A stretch of DNA of 64,000 nucleotides from Phascolomyces articulosus (GCA_025677815.1 JAIXMP010000027.1:186001-250000); one strand, 5' to 3'. Positions 22,421 through 33,065 are shown, counted from the first letter of the stretch. Program-made: numbers and translations. Notes: generated by a model from the sequence alone, not told the origin.

Positions 22421-25049
22421 TTATTTTTCACTCTTGATATCTTCCATGCTTGATCCAGAAGAAGATTGTTGAATCTTTTCAGCATCCACAGGTGATGCAT
22501 CCGATGTACTACCATCATCGAAATACTTTGCCAATTCACGTTCCAATTCAGAACCTTCGAGCTTAGGCATACGTTGAGCCATTTTAACAGGTGAAACATT
22601 TTCTTCATTGGCCTTGGCAAACATAACATCCAATTCTTCCAATGAACGACCCTTGGTTTCAGGATACCAAAAGTAGACAATAGGAATGAACAAAAAGTTA
22701 AAGATGGCAAAGATAACATAGATACCATAACCAATGTTGGCGATGGCAGGTGGTGTAATCATGACAATGACGTAGTTAGAAAGCCAGTTGGAACATGTAG
22801 ATAAAGCATTGGCTTGAACACGAGTACGAAGAGGATTAATTTCGGCAGGGTACAACCATGTCATACCAAGGAAACCAATGGCAAAGAAAGTGTTGAAAGT
22901 GAACAAGGTAACAGTACCAACGTAACCTTCTACTTCGGGAACAATAAGAGAACCAAATTCATCATACCAACCGGCACTTAAACAACCAGCCAATACGGCC
23001 ATGGAAGCCATCATACCCACCAGACCAACAAACATCAACTTACGACTAAAAACAAAAAAGTGTTGTGTTTAGTTGAATAAGAAAGATTTATTATATTATT
23101 CTTAAAAATGAGAAAAGATGTAATATAAATACTTACCGGCCATAGCGCTCGACGAAGAACATAGCAACAACGGCAGATAACCAGTATTCAGTACCGTTGA
23201 TAGCAGCTAAAAGACGGGACATGGCGGCATCAAAACCAAGAGATTCTTCGAAAAGCATAGTAGCATAATATCTATTTTTTTATGATATTGAATTATTATT
23301 ATTAATAAAGGTGTCTGATGAAAAAGAATAGAAATAAATATAATAAAAATAAAAAGACATACGTAATAAGATTGATACCACAGTATTGTTGCATTGCTTG
23401 CGCGACCACACCAAGAATCATACGACGGAAATGTTGAACATTGCCATGACGCAAAAATTCACGATAAGAGAACTTTTCACCTTCAAGAGCCAATGTATGT
23501 TCAAGAATAGCCATTTCTTCGTTGACCTTTTCACTGTCCACTTCTTCATCCGCTAAACGAGCCACGACTTCACGAGCTTCTTGGGTATAATTCTTTTTCA
23601 ACAACCAACGAGGCGAATCGGGAAGGATAAAGACACCCGCAATGACAATAAGTGAAAAGACAGCTTGGAAGGCAATAGGGAAACGCCATCGGATACTTCC
23701 TTCCAAAAAGTAGAAACCATAATCGACCCAATAGGATACCATGATACCGAAACCAATCAACATACCTTCGTTCATGATCAAAAAACCACGATCTTCAGGT
23801 TTTGCACATTCACTTTGCCATGTTGGAATGGTAGATGTGACCATGCCGTTACCGATACCACCAAAAATACGACCAAAACAAAGTGTACCATAATCATGTG
23901 CAGAAGCTTGAACAACAGTACCAAGCTAAATTATAATATTCCATAAATCTTTGTATGAGTTTCTGGTTTTGTTTTTTTTGCTGTTGTTTGTTGGTTTCCA
24001 TTGTTTAGATGGAGAAAAGTTGTTTCGAGAAGATCTGAAAGGGAAGAACGGTTGCAAAGGAGGATGTTTATAGGCTTATAAATATAAATACTTACGGTGA
24101 CAATGATAGTACCCCAAAAAGTAGAGCTACGACGACCCCAGGAATCACCATAAAACAAAACGAGAACAGCACCTAAGAAGCATCCCTAATAATAGAAAAA
24201 TCATATGGCGTTTTTATATTATTAGTTATACAGGTACATGATGCATCTACTACTATCCGTCTACTGTAAATTAAAATATTTTTATCAAGTATTTATGGAC
24301 TTACAATTTGATAAATGCTGACCATGTTCTAATAAATGTAGATAATTATGCAATATATATGAGAGAGTGAGTGTGTGCGATAGTCAATAACTGTTATTAT
24401 TAATGATTATTGCTTATGATAACACTATCATTATCGATCAACAATAATAACAAAAAAAGTAAAACTTACAGATTGCAATTCAGGAGTACCAGTACACATG
24501 CCTTCTTCAGAACAAAGTGGGTTAGCATCAGAATGAGGAGTAGCAGTAGGAAATTGGCGTTGGAAATCATCAAGCTAAAATAATAAATTCATGCTTTTAT
24601 TAATAACTAGATCTTTGATGCGTCACCATAATCAGTGTATTCATATATAATGCCTTTTTTTTTTTTTTAAAAAAAAAAAAAGGTGGATCATTTACCGTAA
24701 GTAAAGAACTCATGACACCTTGGTCATAACCAAACATACTAAATCATCGTCAAAATTATCGAATTATGGATATATAGAGTAAGTATCTATCATTGTTATA
24801 TCGAGAGAACGTAAAAATAATTACTTACAGACTATAGATTATAATAAAAATAAAAATAAAATGAATTATTAGAAATGATGTTGACAATTATGACATGAAG
24901 AACAATCAAAGATAATTATAGATATTATATACTTACAAACCACAACCAGCAATGAAACCAATACCCCAATTCAGGGCACGACCATGTAATTTTTTACCAT
25001 TTTGAATGCTTATTTCTGGTAAATAAGATAATTTCTGAAGAATACCCAT
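22421..25049 (-). CDS. MFS sugar (hexose) transporter
   Basis: Nine exons on the minus strand, 5' to 3': 24937-25049, 24829-24831 (3 nt), 24696-24738, 24470-24574, 24305-24328, 24096-24185, 23363-23925, 23137-23271 and 22421-23045, giving 566 residues. Family marks are FGYDQGVMS after the first membrane segment, YGDSWGRRSS, GRIFGGIGNGM, PTWQSEC, PDSPRWLLKKN, QQYCGINLITY, RYGRRKLMFVG, TWLYPAEINPLRTR and PETKGRSLEELD. This is a fungal sugar porter of the plasma membrane, 12 segments expected, with cytosolic Ser/Glu-rich ends. The 3-nt exon TCT is flanked by TATAG and GTAAGT and yields the family-typical FLMFGYDQGV. Sugar specificity cannot be read from sequence. A retroelement begins 852 bp upstream, in the opposite orientation. 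Confidence 0.93.
24653..24683. repeat. Perfect CC-T14-A13-GG palindrome inside an intron
   Basis: A run of 14 T is followed directly by 13 A, bounded by CC and GG, in the third intron of the sugar transporter. It can fold as a tight hairpin in DNA or RNA and may be polymorphic in length. Confidence 0.6.
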
Positions 25050-25901
25050 CTTTCAAAAAATATATAGAAAAAAAAAGAGAAGAAGAAAAAAAAGGGGGAT
25101 CCCAACAAGCATATTTAAATGGATCTGGCAAAGGTGTTTCCAAATAAAGATTAGTTATCGGAACTTTGCAGAAAATAATTCAGTGTGACCCCAGTACCAA
25201 GCTTTTCTATCAGTTTTTTTTATTAGGATTAAAGCACCGTTTCAGTTAAATCTATGGAGTGTGAGAGTGTGTGATAAAATAATTCTGTAAAGAAATTACT
25301 ACCTTCTTCTATTTTATTACGATTTATCACCGTTTTCTGTTCTGGGTAGACGGTTCAGAGAACTCAGAAGAAAGTGGAGAAAGATGTTCGTGTCATGTCA
25401 TTGTAGAACGATGCTGTAGATACTCCGATTCTTCGATGCATTGAAATGTGGGTTGGTGTGGGGGATCGATTCAATCCCGCTCATCAAGAAGAACAGCAAC
25501 AATATCTATATTATGGGAATATAAATTGTTGATCCCAGTGTAATAATATAAACAACAACAACAACAACAGCAATAATAATAGTAATAATGGAAGGTTTGC
25601 CTGTTTTAAGAATATCGTTATTTTCGAACAATTTGGCCAAAAGGGTGATATCTTTTTTTCCGTTTTTCCATCCCGACGATTTTCTTCTTTCAATTTTATA
25701 GAAAGACGGCTTTCACTTTCATGGTAACTTTCTACCTGATGTTTCCATCGTATCACCTCTCTAAAAAAACATTTATTATTAATTAATTCAGAATGTTGAA
25801 AAACTTTCTTAATATTATATAATTAGTAGTATAGAAACAGAGATGATCATAATGATCCATTACTACTATTTTCATTCATCAAATGGTGATTTGTGAAGTG
25901 T
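25050..25901. other. Promoter region of the sugar transporter
   Basis: 850 bp between the transporter start and the retroelement. It holds A-rich and AAC/AAT microsatellite-like stretches (about 25547-25590). No gene is supported. The long minus-strand open frame here owes its Leu run to that microsatellite. Confidence 0.5.
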
Positions 25902-26275
25902 TGTCGTAACTAAAAATAAGGGTTACTACCATTTCCTTTTTTAATTTATTTTTGTAACACCTTATCGCTGCTATCGTATTTGCATTTTATTATGCCACGT
26001 ATTTATCATCCATCATCTTATTAATTATTCGAACACGTATTCAATTGACAGTCATGAACACGTATCGCATCCTCCATTATTCCACGTATACATATTATTG
26101 TCATTAGTTTTATTATATAATTTATTATTATCACAAGTAGTTAGAAAACATATAAATACCCCTGACCATTAAAACAATAAACGACATCTTTCACGTTACT
26201 CTTTATTTTATCACTACTCTTCTGTTATCTCCATTTCTATTGGCTTGGTATTGATCCGCCATAATTATCACGACA
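25902..26275 (+). repeat. 5' LTR (374 bp)
   Basis: Begins TGTCGTAAC and ends ATCACGACA, so the tips are inverted repeats (TGTCGT/ACGACA). A TATA box (TATAAATA, about 26151-26158) marks the U3/R region. It is identical to the 3' LTR except for one G/A difference in the 'TATTATT(G/A)TCATT' stretch near 26100. Confidence 0.95.
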
Positions 26276-26277
26276 AT

Positions 26278-26290
26278 TGGTAGCGAAAGA
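26278..26290 (+). promoter_or_regulatory. Primer-binding site
   Basis: TGGTAGCGAAAG starts two bases after the 5' LTR. TGGTAGC is complementary to the 3' end of a tRNA finishing GCTACCA, as initiator tRNA-Met does, though the tRNA cannot be confirmed here. Confidence 0.7.
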
Positions 26291-26301
26291 AAAGGTTAAT
26301 A

Positions 26302-27390
26302 ATGTCTCAAGAAAACAATCCGTATAACGCTCAGAATTTTCAAGGGTATCGAGTACAACAGCCTATTCCTGATGAAGATACTTACATACCTAATGCCGCA
26401 CAAGAAGTACTTACCACAACAAGACAAGAAGTTTCTTTCGAAGTTCCACAACCAAGACAAGTACAAGAAGTATCAGAACAACAACCAAATAACGATATTG
26501 CCACTCTCATCCAAGCGTTAAAACAAGTTCTAACCAAGAAAGACTCCGCTCCCATTTTCCGTGCCCGCATACGTGAACCTGACACGTATCATGGTGATAG
26601 AAGTTTGGACGCCGCTATTGGTTGGGCTCGATCAGTGGAACGATACCTTACGATGGCTGGACTGGATGGAACGCAATGGGTAGCTTATGCTACCACCCTG
26701 CTGCGCGACGAAGCAGACACATGGTGGCGTCAACAGGAGCTTCTGGGTGATTGCAAGCAATGGTTGGACTTCAAGAAACGGTTACTTGCCAATTTCAATC
26801 CTCCCAATCATGCACAATTAGCTCGTGATCGTTTGGCCGCTCTATTCCAAACAAGTACCGTTGCCACTTACGTGTCTCAGTTCCAAGCTGCCTGGTCATC
26901 GGTACCATCAATGAGAGATGAAGAAGCTTTGGACCGTTTCCAACGAGGATTAAACCCAAGCATCCGTTTACAAGTCATGACCCGGTTCCCAATGAATACT
27001 GACGAAGCAATGCGGTTAGCATTAGCTGTTGAAGCAGCTCAACAATATAGCCAACCCATCCAAATAGAAAATAATCATCCCTCGTTCCAACAACGTCCTT
27101 ATCAACAACAACAATTTGCACCCGAGTATCTCCGTTCATCTGGTATTGCGCCGATGGATTTGGATGCTATCCGACCAAGAAGACAAGGTTCAAACTGGCG
27201 TTCATCAGATCGTGGTGGTAACAATTGGCGTGGTCCAAATAACTTCCGTGTTGGTAACAACGACGAAAAGGACTGCTACAATTGCGGTGGTTTCGGTCAC
27301 ATCGCACGTTTCTGTCCGTCACCACGACGTCAAGGTCGTCAAGGTCAAACCCGATCCAACCAGGGAAAAGGTCAAACGCGTCGGGATTAA
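26302..27390 (+). CDS. gag: Retrotransposon Gag
   Basis: 362 codons, ATG start 27 bp after the LTR. The N-terminal 80 residues are Gln/Glu-rich. A retrotransposon-gag domain spans about 90-245 (motifs 'WARSVERYLTMAGL', 'EADTWWRQQE', 'FKKRLLANFNPPNH', 'ALDRFQRGLNPSIR'). A basic Gly/Arg/Asn-rich linker leads to one CCHC zinc knuckle (CYNCGGFGHIARFC) and a basic tail. Gag forms the particle and binds the RNA through the knuckle. The last six codons follow a slippery heptamer that lets a fraction of ribosomes continue into pol. Confidence 0.93.
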   Translation: MSQENNPYNAQNFQGYRVQQPIPDEDTYIPNAAQEVLTTTRQEVSFEVPQPRQVQEVSEQQPNNDIATLIQALKQVLTKKDSAPIFRARIREPDTYHGDRSLDAAIGWARSVERYLTMAGLDGTQWVAYATTLLRDEADTWWRQQELLGDCKQWLDFKKRLLANFNPPNHAQLARDRLAALFQTSTVATYVSQFQAAWSSVPSMRDEEALDRFQRGLNPSIRLQVMTRFPMNTDEAMRLALAVEAAQQYSQPIQIENNHPSFQQRPYQQQQFAPEYLRSSGIAPMDLDAIRPRRQGSNWRSSDRGGNNWRGPNNFRVGNNDEKDCYNCGGFGHIARFCPSPRRQGRQGQTRSNQGKGQTRRD

Positions 27391-27407
27391 AGGGAGTCCC
27401 TTCGCGT
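27363..27407 (+). promoter_or_regulatory. -1 ribosomal frameshift signal
   Basis: The heptamer G-GGA-AAA at 27363-27369 lies in gag phase (codons GGA AAA), 18 nt before the gag stop. After a 6-nt spacer comes a stem: 27376-27380 (ACGCG) pairs with 27403-27407 (CGCGT), and inside it 27383-27386 (GGGA) pairs with 27397-27400 (TCCC), with 2-nt internal loops and a 10-nt loop. Slipping one base back enters the pol frame exactly. Confidence 0.8.
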
Positions 27408-30400
27408 TCATATCCATCCCTTAATGCTATTCAAGAAGGAGAACGAGTGGAGCCAGAAGGAGAACTGATCGATTTATCGGAAGGACAAGATGCTAGTTCC
27501 TCGTTGCTAGCCCAAACATTAGAGGCAGATAGTAGTTACTTTGATTCATTATTGTCAATAAAAGAAACTGATTTACCACTGTATTTAATGTCGTGTAACG
27601 GTCGTGATGTAAAAGTATTGATTGATTCTGGCGCTTCGGGTAGCTATGTATCGACAAAAGTTGCTATGGGTCTGCCAACTATATTCGTACAAGGTCGTGA
27701 TGTTGAAACTGCTGGTGGTCATCTTTTATCCATCAACAAGCAAGCTACATTGGCACTGGAGGCACAAGGTTATAAACATAAGGCTTCAGCATATGTTCTT
27801 GATACAAAGTTTGACCTAATCCTTGGTCGTGATTGGCTCAAAACTGTTCAACCTACACCTGATTGGGAGCTCGATACATGGAAGATCCATAAAAATAATC
27901 AAGAATATATTCTTCGTCCTTATCACAAGCGCTCTATTCCTGAATTGTCGTACCTTCTATCTCATCGCCAAGTTCAACGGATCGATCGTAAAAAGAATAT
28001 GGGTGAAATATTCTTGTGTTATGTGAAACCAGAGGCTGTTGTGTCCAAGGAGTTACCAAACAAGGAAGTGGAATCGCTAGTAGCTGAATACAAAGATGTG
28101 TTCCAAGATCAGTTACCAGGATTGCCTCCAGTACGAGAAGTTGAACATGCTATTGAAACTGGTAATGCTGATCCAATCTCCAGACCACCTTTTAAAATGA
28201 GCCCTTTGGAGTTGGATGAACTTCGTCGTCAATTAAAGGAGCTTCTTGATTTGGGTCTCATTCGTCCAAGTAAATCAGATTGGGGTGCACCAGTTTTATT
28301 CGTTCGGAAGGCGGATGGCAGTATGCGAATGTGTGTGGATTATCGTGCTATTAACCGATTGACTAAACGTCAGTCTACTCCACTTCCAAGAATCGATGAA
28401 TGCCTCGAAAAGTTGTCAGGTGCGCGCTTTTTCAGTTCGATCGATTTACGTAGTGGTTATCATCAAGTCCGTATTACTGAGGAAGATATACCAAAAACTG
28501 CTTTCAATACTCGGTATGGATCGTTTGAATTTTTGGTATTACCGTTTGGTCTCACGAATGCACCACCAACTTTCCAACGCCTTATGAATTCGGTTCTGGG
28601 GGATCTTTTGGACAAGTCAGCTATGTGCTATCTGGATGACATTTTAATTTTCAGCAAAACCAAAGAAGAGCATGAGCAGCACGTTCGACAAGTACTGGAT
28701 AAACTACGTGAGGTCAAACTTATTGCCAATTTAAAGAAGTGCGACTTGTTCAAGACCGAGTTGGAGTTTGTTGGGTTTCGGGTTTCTGCTGAGGGTATTT
28801 TGCCATCAAAAGCAAAAATTAAAGCTATCCAAGAATGGCCACAACCGACTAATGTTCAAGAGGTTCGTCAATTTGTTGGTCTGGCATCACATTACCGTCG
28901 TTTTATTCAAGGATTTGCTTCCATTGCTGCACCTTTGACTGAATTGACAAAAGGTACGGGGGCGAAGAAAAGACCAATTGTTTGGAGTGATGTGTGTGAG
29001 AAAGCTTTCTTAGAAATCAAAGACCGCATGACTGCTGCCCCACTTTTGTTGCCACCCAATCCCGAATTGCCATACACTATCGAAACAGACGCGTCTGATT
29101 TTGGTGCTGGTGGTGTTTTATTACAGCAAGGACCTGATGGTATGATGCATCCTCTTGCCTTTGAATCAAAAAAGTTTTCAGTCGCGGAGCGTAATTTTCC
29201 GGCGCAAGAACGCGAGCTTTTGGCCATTTTGCACTGCCTTCGTCAATGGAGATGTTTCATCGAAGGGAGAGAGTATATAGTCCTGAGTGACCATCATCCA
29301 CTCAAATACTTCCGTTCTCAAAAGAAACCGACCCCAAGACTGACCCGTTGGATTGCAGAAATTGAATTGTACGATCCAAACATTCAATACAAGCCTGGTA
29401 AGGAAAATCACGTACCGGATTTACTTTCAAGACGGGATGGTCCCGAGTGTGTCACGCATGAACCTTCACTGGAACCCGATTATCTGTATGCTGTCAAAGC
29501 AATCCAAGAAACAGATTGGCCCAAATTCTATGCAAAACCAGAACAACATTGGCCTCCCATGTACAAGGATATTCTCAAGAAACATAAGGACAAGTTTGTG
29601 GTAGAAAATAATGTTGTTTTCCGTTTTGTAAAAACTGTAAATGATGGAGTTAAAAGAGCTGAATTTGTCCTATTTGCCCGCCGTGCCGATTTGGTTCAAG
29701 ATTTCCATAAATCATATGGTCATGCTGGTCGCACAACAATCCATCACTTAATGAAGACACGCTACTGGTGGCCCAATATGCTCTCTGATATTCAAGACTG
29801 GTTGACTACTTGCCCACAGTGCCAATTGGCGGCCAATGCTGATCGTAAGGTACACCATGCTCCTATGAAACCTCTGAATATACCGTCCGCTTTTGCTCGC
29901 TGGCATCTCGATTTTATTGGTGAATTACCCACCACCGTCAATAAAAATCGATGGTTACTTGTTGCTGTTGACTATGCCACCAATTGGACGATCTGTCGTG
30001 CTATTTCAGACGCCACTGGTGAAGCTATTGCTGACTTCATCTACACGGAAATTGTTCTCAAATTTGGTGCTCCTGCAGAAATTTTAACGGATCGTGGTGC
30101 CAACTTCATGTCCGGTGTATTAAACAGCTATTTGGGTCGCATCAAGGTCAATCATACGCTCACTAGTGCATTCCATCCCCGTACCAATTCTAAAGTGGAA
30201 CGAACCAATGGTATACTGAAGCAAATGATACGCAAATATTGTAATGGAAGGATCCATCTTTGGGACCAATTTGTTGAACCTTCCGTATTTGCCTGCAATG
30301 TTCGAAAGCATCGTACTACTGGGTTTAGTCCTTTTTTCCTCGTTTATGGTCAAGAACCTGTGTTGCCTGGTGATCATCTCCGACCATTCATGGATATTTC

Positions 30401-30872
30401 GGAATCCACTCAAGAAGATTCACTTGCTGTCTCTAGTCGTGCTCAAGAAGTTCATCGTTTGCGTGAGACGCGAGCGCGGGCTGAACAACGGTTAAAACAA
30501 AACGCTCTCAAGGATAAAGCACTCTGGGATGCAGCTTTAAAGCCTCAAAAATTTCTTGTGAACGACCATGTTTTGATGCGACATGAAAACAAATTCAGCC
30601 TCGAATTTAACTGGAAAGGCCCCTTCAAAATCATTGCCTCAAGACCAAATCGCGACATCTACCAACTAGAAGACTTACATGGAAAAATATATGATTCTTG
30701 GGTTCATACCGATCGTCTCCGTCCTATTAATAATGATTCCGAAATTACTTCTGATCCTTGGTTTGACCCCACCGCCGCTCGCGCTGCTGAACGCCGTTAT
30801 ATGCATGCTTCCAATCGAATTGCTTTGTTGTCCGAGGACGTACAACATTCTGGGGAGAGGATATTGTCGTAA
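27369..30872 (+). CDS. pol: Retrotransposon Pol polyprotein (PR-RT-RNaseH-IN)
   Basis: Entered from gag by -1 frameshift; the frame is open to TAA at 30870-30872, about 1,167 codons. Order: aspartic protease (DSGASGSYV, Asp codon at 27624), reverse transcriptase (VDYRAINRLT, LPFGLTNAPPTFQ, YLDD at 28629-28640), RNase H (TDASDFGAGG), zinc-binding HHCC (H..H about 29706-29721, CPQC about 29812) and integrase core (LDFIG, LTDRG, KVERTNG for the D-D-E residues), then a C-terminal domain ending 'SWVHTDRLRPI'. All catalytic motifs look intact. The stop codon lies inside the first eight bases of the 3' LTR. There is no separate pol ATG of note and no envelope gene. Confidence 0.95.
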   Translation, partial: RSNASGLKGVPSRSYPSLNAIQEGERVEPEGELIDLSEGQDASSSLLAQTLEADSSYFDSLLSIKETDLPLYLMSCNGRDVKVLIDSGASGSYVSTKVAMGLPTIFVQGRDVETAGGHLLSINKQATLALEAQGYKHKASAYVLDTKFDLILGRDWLKTVQPTPDWELDTWKIHKNNQEYILRPYHKRSIPELSYLLSHRQVQRIDRKKNMGEIFLCYVKPEAVVSKELPNKEVESLVAEYKDVFQDQLPGLPPVREVEHAIETGNADPISRPPFKMSPLELDELRRQLKELLDLGLIRPSKSDWGAPVLFVRKADGSMRMCVDYRAINRLTKRQSTPLPRIDECLEKLSGARFFSSIDLRSGYHQVRITEEDIPKTAFNTRYGSFEFLVLPFGLTNAPPTFQRLMNSVLGDLLDKSAMCYLDDILIFSKTKEEHEQHVRQVLDKLREVKLIANLKKCDLFKTELEFVGFRVSAEGILPSKAKIKAIQEWPQPTNVQEVRQFVGLASHYRRFIQGFASIAAPLTELTKGTGAKKRPIVWSDVCEKAFLEIKDRMTAAPLLLPPNPELPYTIETDASDFGAGGVLLQQGPDGMMHPLAFESKKFSVAERNFPAQERELLAILHCLRQWRCFIEGREYIVLSDHHPLKYFRSQKKPTPRLTRWIAEIELYDPNIQYKPGKENHVPDLLSRRDGPECVTHEPSLEPDYLYAVKAIQETDWPKFYAKPEQHWPPMYKDILKKHKDKFVVENNVVFRFVKTVNDGVKRAEFVLFARRADLVQDFHKSYGHAGRTTIHHLMKTRYWWPNMLSDIQDWLTTCPQCQLAANADRKVHHAPMKPLNIPSAFARWHLDFIGELPTTVNKNRWLLVAVDYATNWTICRAISDATGEAIADFIYTEIVLKFGAPAEILTDRGANFMSGVLNSYLGRIKVNHTLTSAFHPRTNSKVERTNGILKQMIRKYCNGRIHLWDQFVEPSVFACNVRKHRTTGFSPFFLVYGQEPVLPGDHLRPFMDISESTQEDSLAVSSRAQEVHRLRETRARAEQRLKQNALKDKALWDAALKPQKFLVNDHVLMRHENKFSLEFNWKGPFKIIASRPNRDIYQLEDLHGKIYDSWVHTDRLRPINNDSEITSDPWFDPTAARAAERRYMHASNRIALLSEDVQHSGERILS
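30852..30860 (+). promoter_or_regulatory. Polypurine tract
   Basis: GGGGAGAGG, four bases before the 3' LTR, is the expected plus-strand priming site. It also codes for the end of Pol. Confidence 0.65.
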
Positions 30873-31238
30873 CTAAAAATAAGGGTTACTACCATTTCCT
30901 TTTTTAATTTATTTTTGTAACACCTTATCGCTGCTATCGTATTTGCATTTTATTATGCCACGTATTTATCATCCATCATCTTATTAATTATTCGAACACG
31001 TATTCAATTGACAGTCATGAACACGTATCGCATCCTCCATTATTCCACGTATACATATTATTATCATTAGTTTTATTATATAATTTATTATTATCACAAG
31101 TAGTTAGAAAACATATAAATACCCCTGACCATTAAAACAATAAACGACATCTTTCACGTTACTCTTTATTTTATCACTACTCTTCTGTTATCTCCATTTC
31201 TATTGGCTTGGTATTGATCCGCCATAATTATCACGACA
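30865..31238 (+). repeat. 3' LTR (374 bp)
   Basis: Same length and tips as the 5' LTR with one base difference. Its first bases TGTCGTAA supply the Pol stop codon. Confidence 0.95.
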
Positions 31239-33065
31239 ATTCAATGTTTTATGTATACATATTTTCTCATACTTCGCAATAATGTTACCCTGAAGAATTA
31301 TAAAAGATTTTAAATATGAAATGATTGAATGTGATGATCATAACTTTTTTGAAACATGACAGCGAACATATTGTACTATGGAGATGAAAAAATAAAAGAG
31401 TGGTTATCACTGTCATGGATATAGTATTTTACCCTACCTACCCACTGGTAGTAATACAGTACATTGGTTGATTTGGTGTCAAACAAAACAGGAAATTCCA
31501 ATTAAGAAAAGTTCGATTTGTAAAAAAAGGAAATCAACCAGAAAACCGCTTCTATTTTATTATTCCCGTACGTTTGATTCGGAATCATGTTTTTTTTTTT
31601 CTTTGCATACTCTTGCTCTTTTAATAACTACTACAGGCGTTATATGTATGCTTGTATGTATATTAATAATTGGCTGTAACGTTTCATAAATAAGGTAGAA
31701 TTAAAGAAGAATCTCAAAGTACGATGAAGAAAAACAACTTCATGAAATTGAGTGTTGATAAAATAATGTACTCCAAAAAAAAGGTGTGTTGTGTTCCCTG
31801 CTTCAAAAATTTTACCATCTTTTATAGTTTTTTTCTGTCCCATAATGCATTATGATCACGTCGGTGTTTCTTGCCGATTACGTGAATTTCACCAAATTGG
31901 GAAAATTTTCTTAGGGTTGTTATTAATTCTGTACTCCGAGGCCTACAAAAATTTTCATTTCTTTCTTTTCTCTTTCACAAACTTATAACATATAAAAATG
32001 CATTCTATTTAATAACGACCACAGACCTTCAAACATTCCCCATATTGATGACTACCAAAGTCTATTTTTTAATACATCAATTAAAATCAGTTATTTCGAT
32101 CGACCATTAAAGCTGTATTTTTAATATTATATGCAAACATCAGTTCCCCTGACCTCTTACAATATCAACAATACACAACGGCAAAAGAGTAAATAAAAAA
32201 CCATGAATATTCATGAAACTACTGAGCCATTCCATGCAAAATTATGAAAAGCCAAAAAAGTCTATGATTTATTGCAAGCATGATGAATATTTATTCCACA
32301 ATATCAAAGTATATCCATGAAATAAATCTGGAAATCCATAAATTTGAATAAAAATGAAAGCTTCTATGAATCAACTTGAAGAATCATGAGAAACCAAGAA
32401 AATTGATTCATGATGATTCATGAATATCTATAAAAATCAATACTCTATAAAAATGAATGGTAGTCTATGAAAAACCTATACTTTACACTTCCTTGTGTAA
32501 CATGATCATATGACAAGAAATATTCATGCAACTTTACTTTTCTCGTCATTTCATATAGTTATTAGCCAGAAGTGAAAAAAAATGTTATTCATTCCGCATA
32601 GCATAATATAATAAAAGTGGTTATTGTAATGTATATACAATATACATTCACAACCCAGGTTATAAAGAAAGGGTCCCAGATGATTATAATATATATGTTG
32701 TCGGTAAAAAAAAAAGGTGAGGGCTCAAAAAAGTTGTAAACATGACTCAGGGTTGCTGTTTCTGTTAAGCATCATTAGTTTCAATAGTTCATGTATCAAT
32801 AGTTTCCATTTCACTTTAATTTTTAACCACAGCATTTGATATATCATAACTAATTGTTTTAATTTTATGAATTATCCTCTTTATTTATTACCAAGAGTAG
32901 TATATATTAAATGTACAAAAAAATATTTTGGTATCGATTTATATAATAATATATAGGAAAAGTTTGTACTGGCGACAAATATGCTTAATCAGTGCATAGT
33001 GGTGAAGTATAAGAATTAGATAATTAATTTATCTTTAAGAGCGGTATCATTTTTACATCTTAATC
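31239..33065. other. AT-rich spacer with an ATGAA-rich stretch
   Basis: No gene is supported. Between about 32200 and 32480 the short words TCATGAA, CTATGAA and CCATGAA recur many times in no fixed register, as in a decayed microsatellite. The 3' flank of the kelch gene occupies the last bases. Confidence 0.5.

Larger units (their letters stand above)
25902..31238 (+). mobile_element. Complete Ty3/Gypsy LTR retrotransposon
   Basis: The element is 5,337 bp: 5' LTR 25902-26275, primer-binding site about 26278, gag 26302-27390, pol from about 27369 to 30872 by -1 frameshift, purine tract about 30852-30860, 3' LTR 30865-31238. The domain order protease, reverse transcriptase, RNase H, integrase is the Ty3/Gypsy (Metaviridae) order. 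All frames are open and the LTRs differ at one base, so insertion was recent and the element may be active. I do not see matching target-site duplications: the five bases before are AGTGT and those after are ATTCA. No chromodomain motif is visible at the integrase end. Confidence 0.95.

Noticed and set aside
25511..25756. 81-codon minus-strand open frame with a Leu run, hinting at a signal peptide
   Set aside because: The Leu run comes from an AAC/AAT microsatellite and there is no downstream partner exon.
27282..27368. Separate start for pol upstream of the gag stop
   Set aside because: This part overlaps the gag zinc-knuckle region out of frame and is not Pol-like; the frameshift heptamer explains entry.
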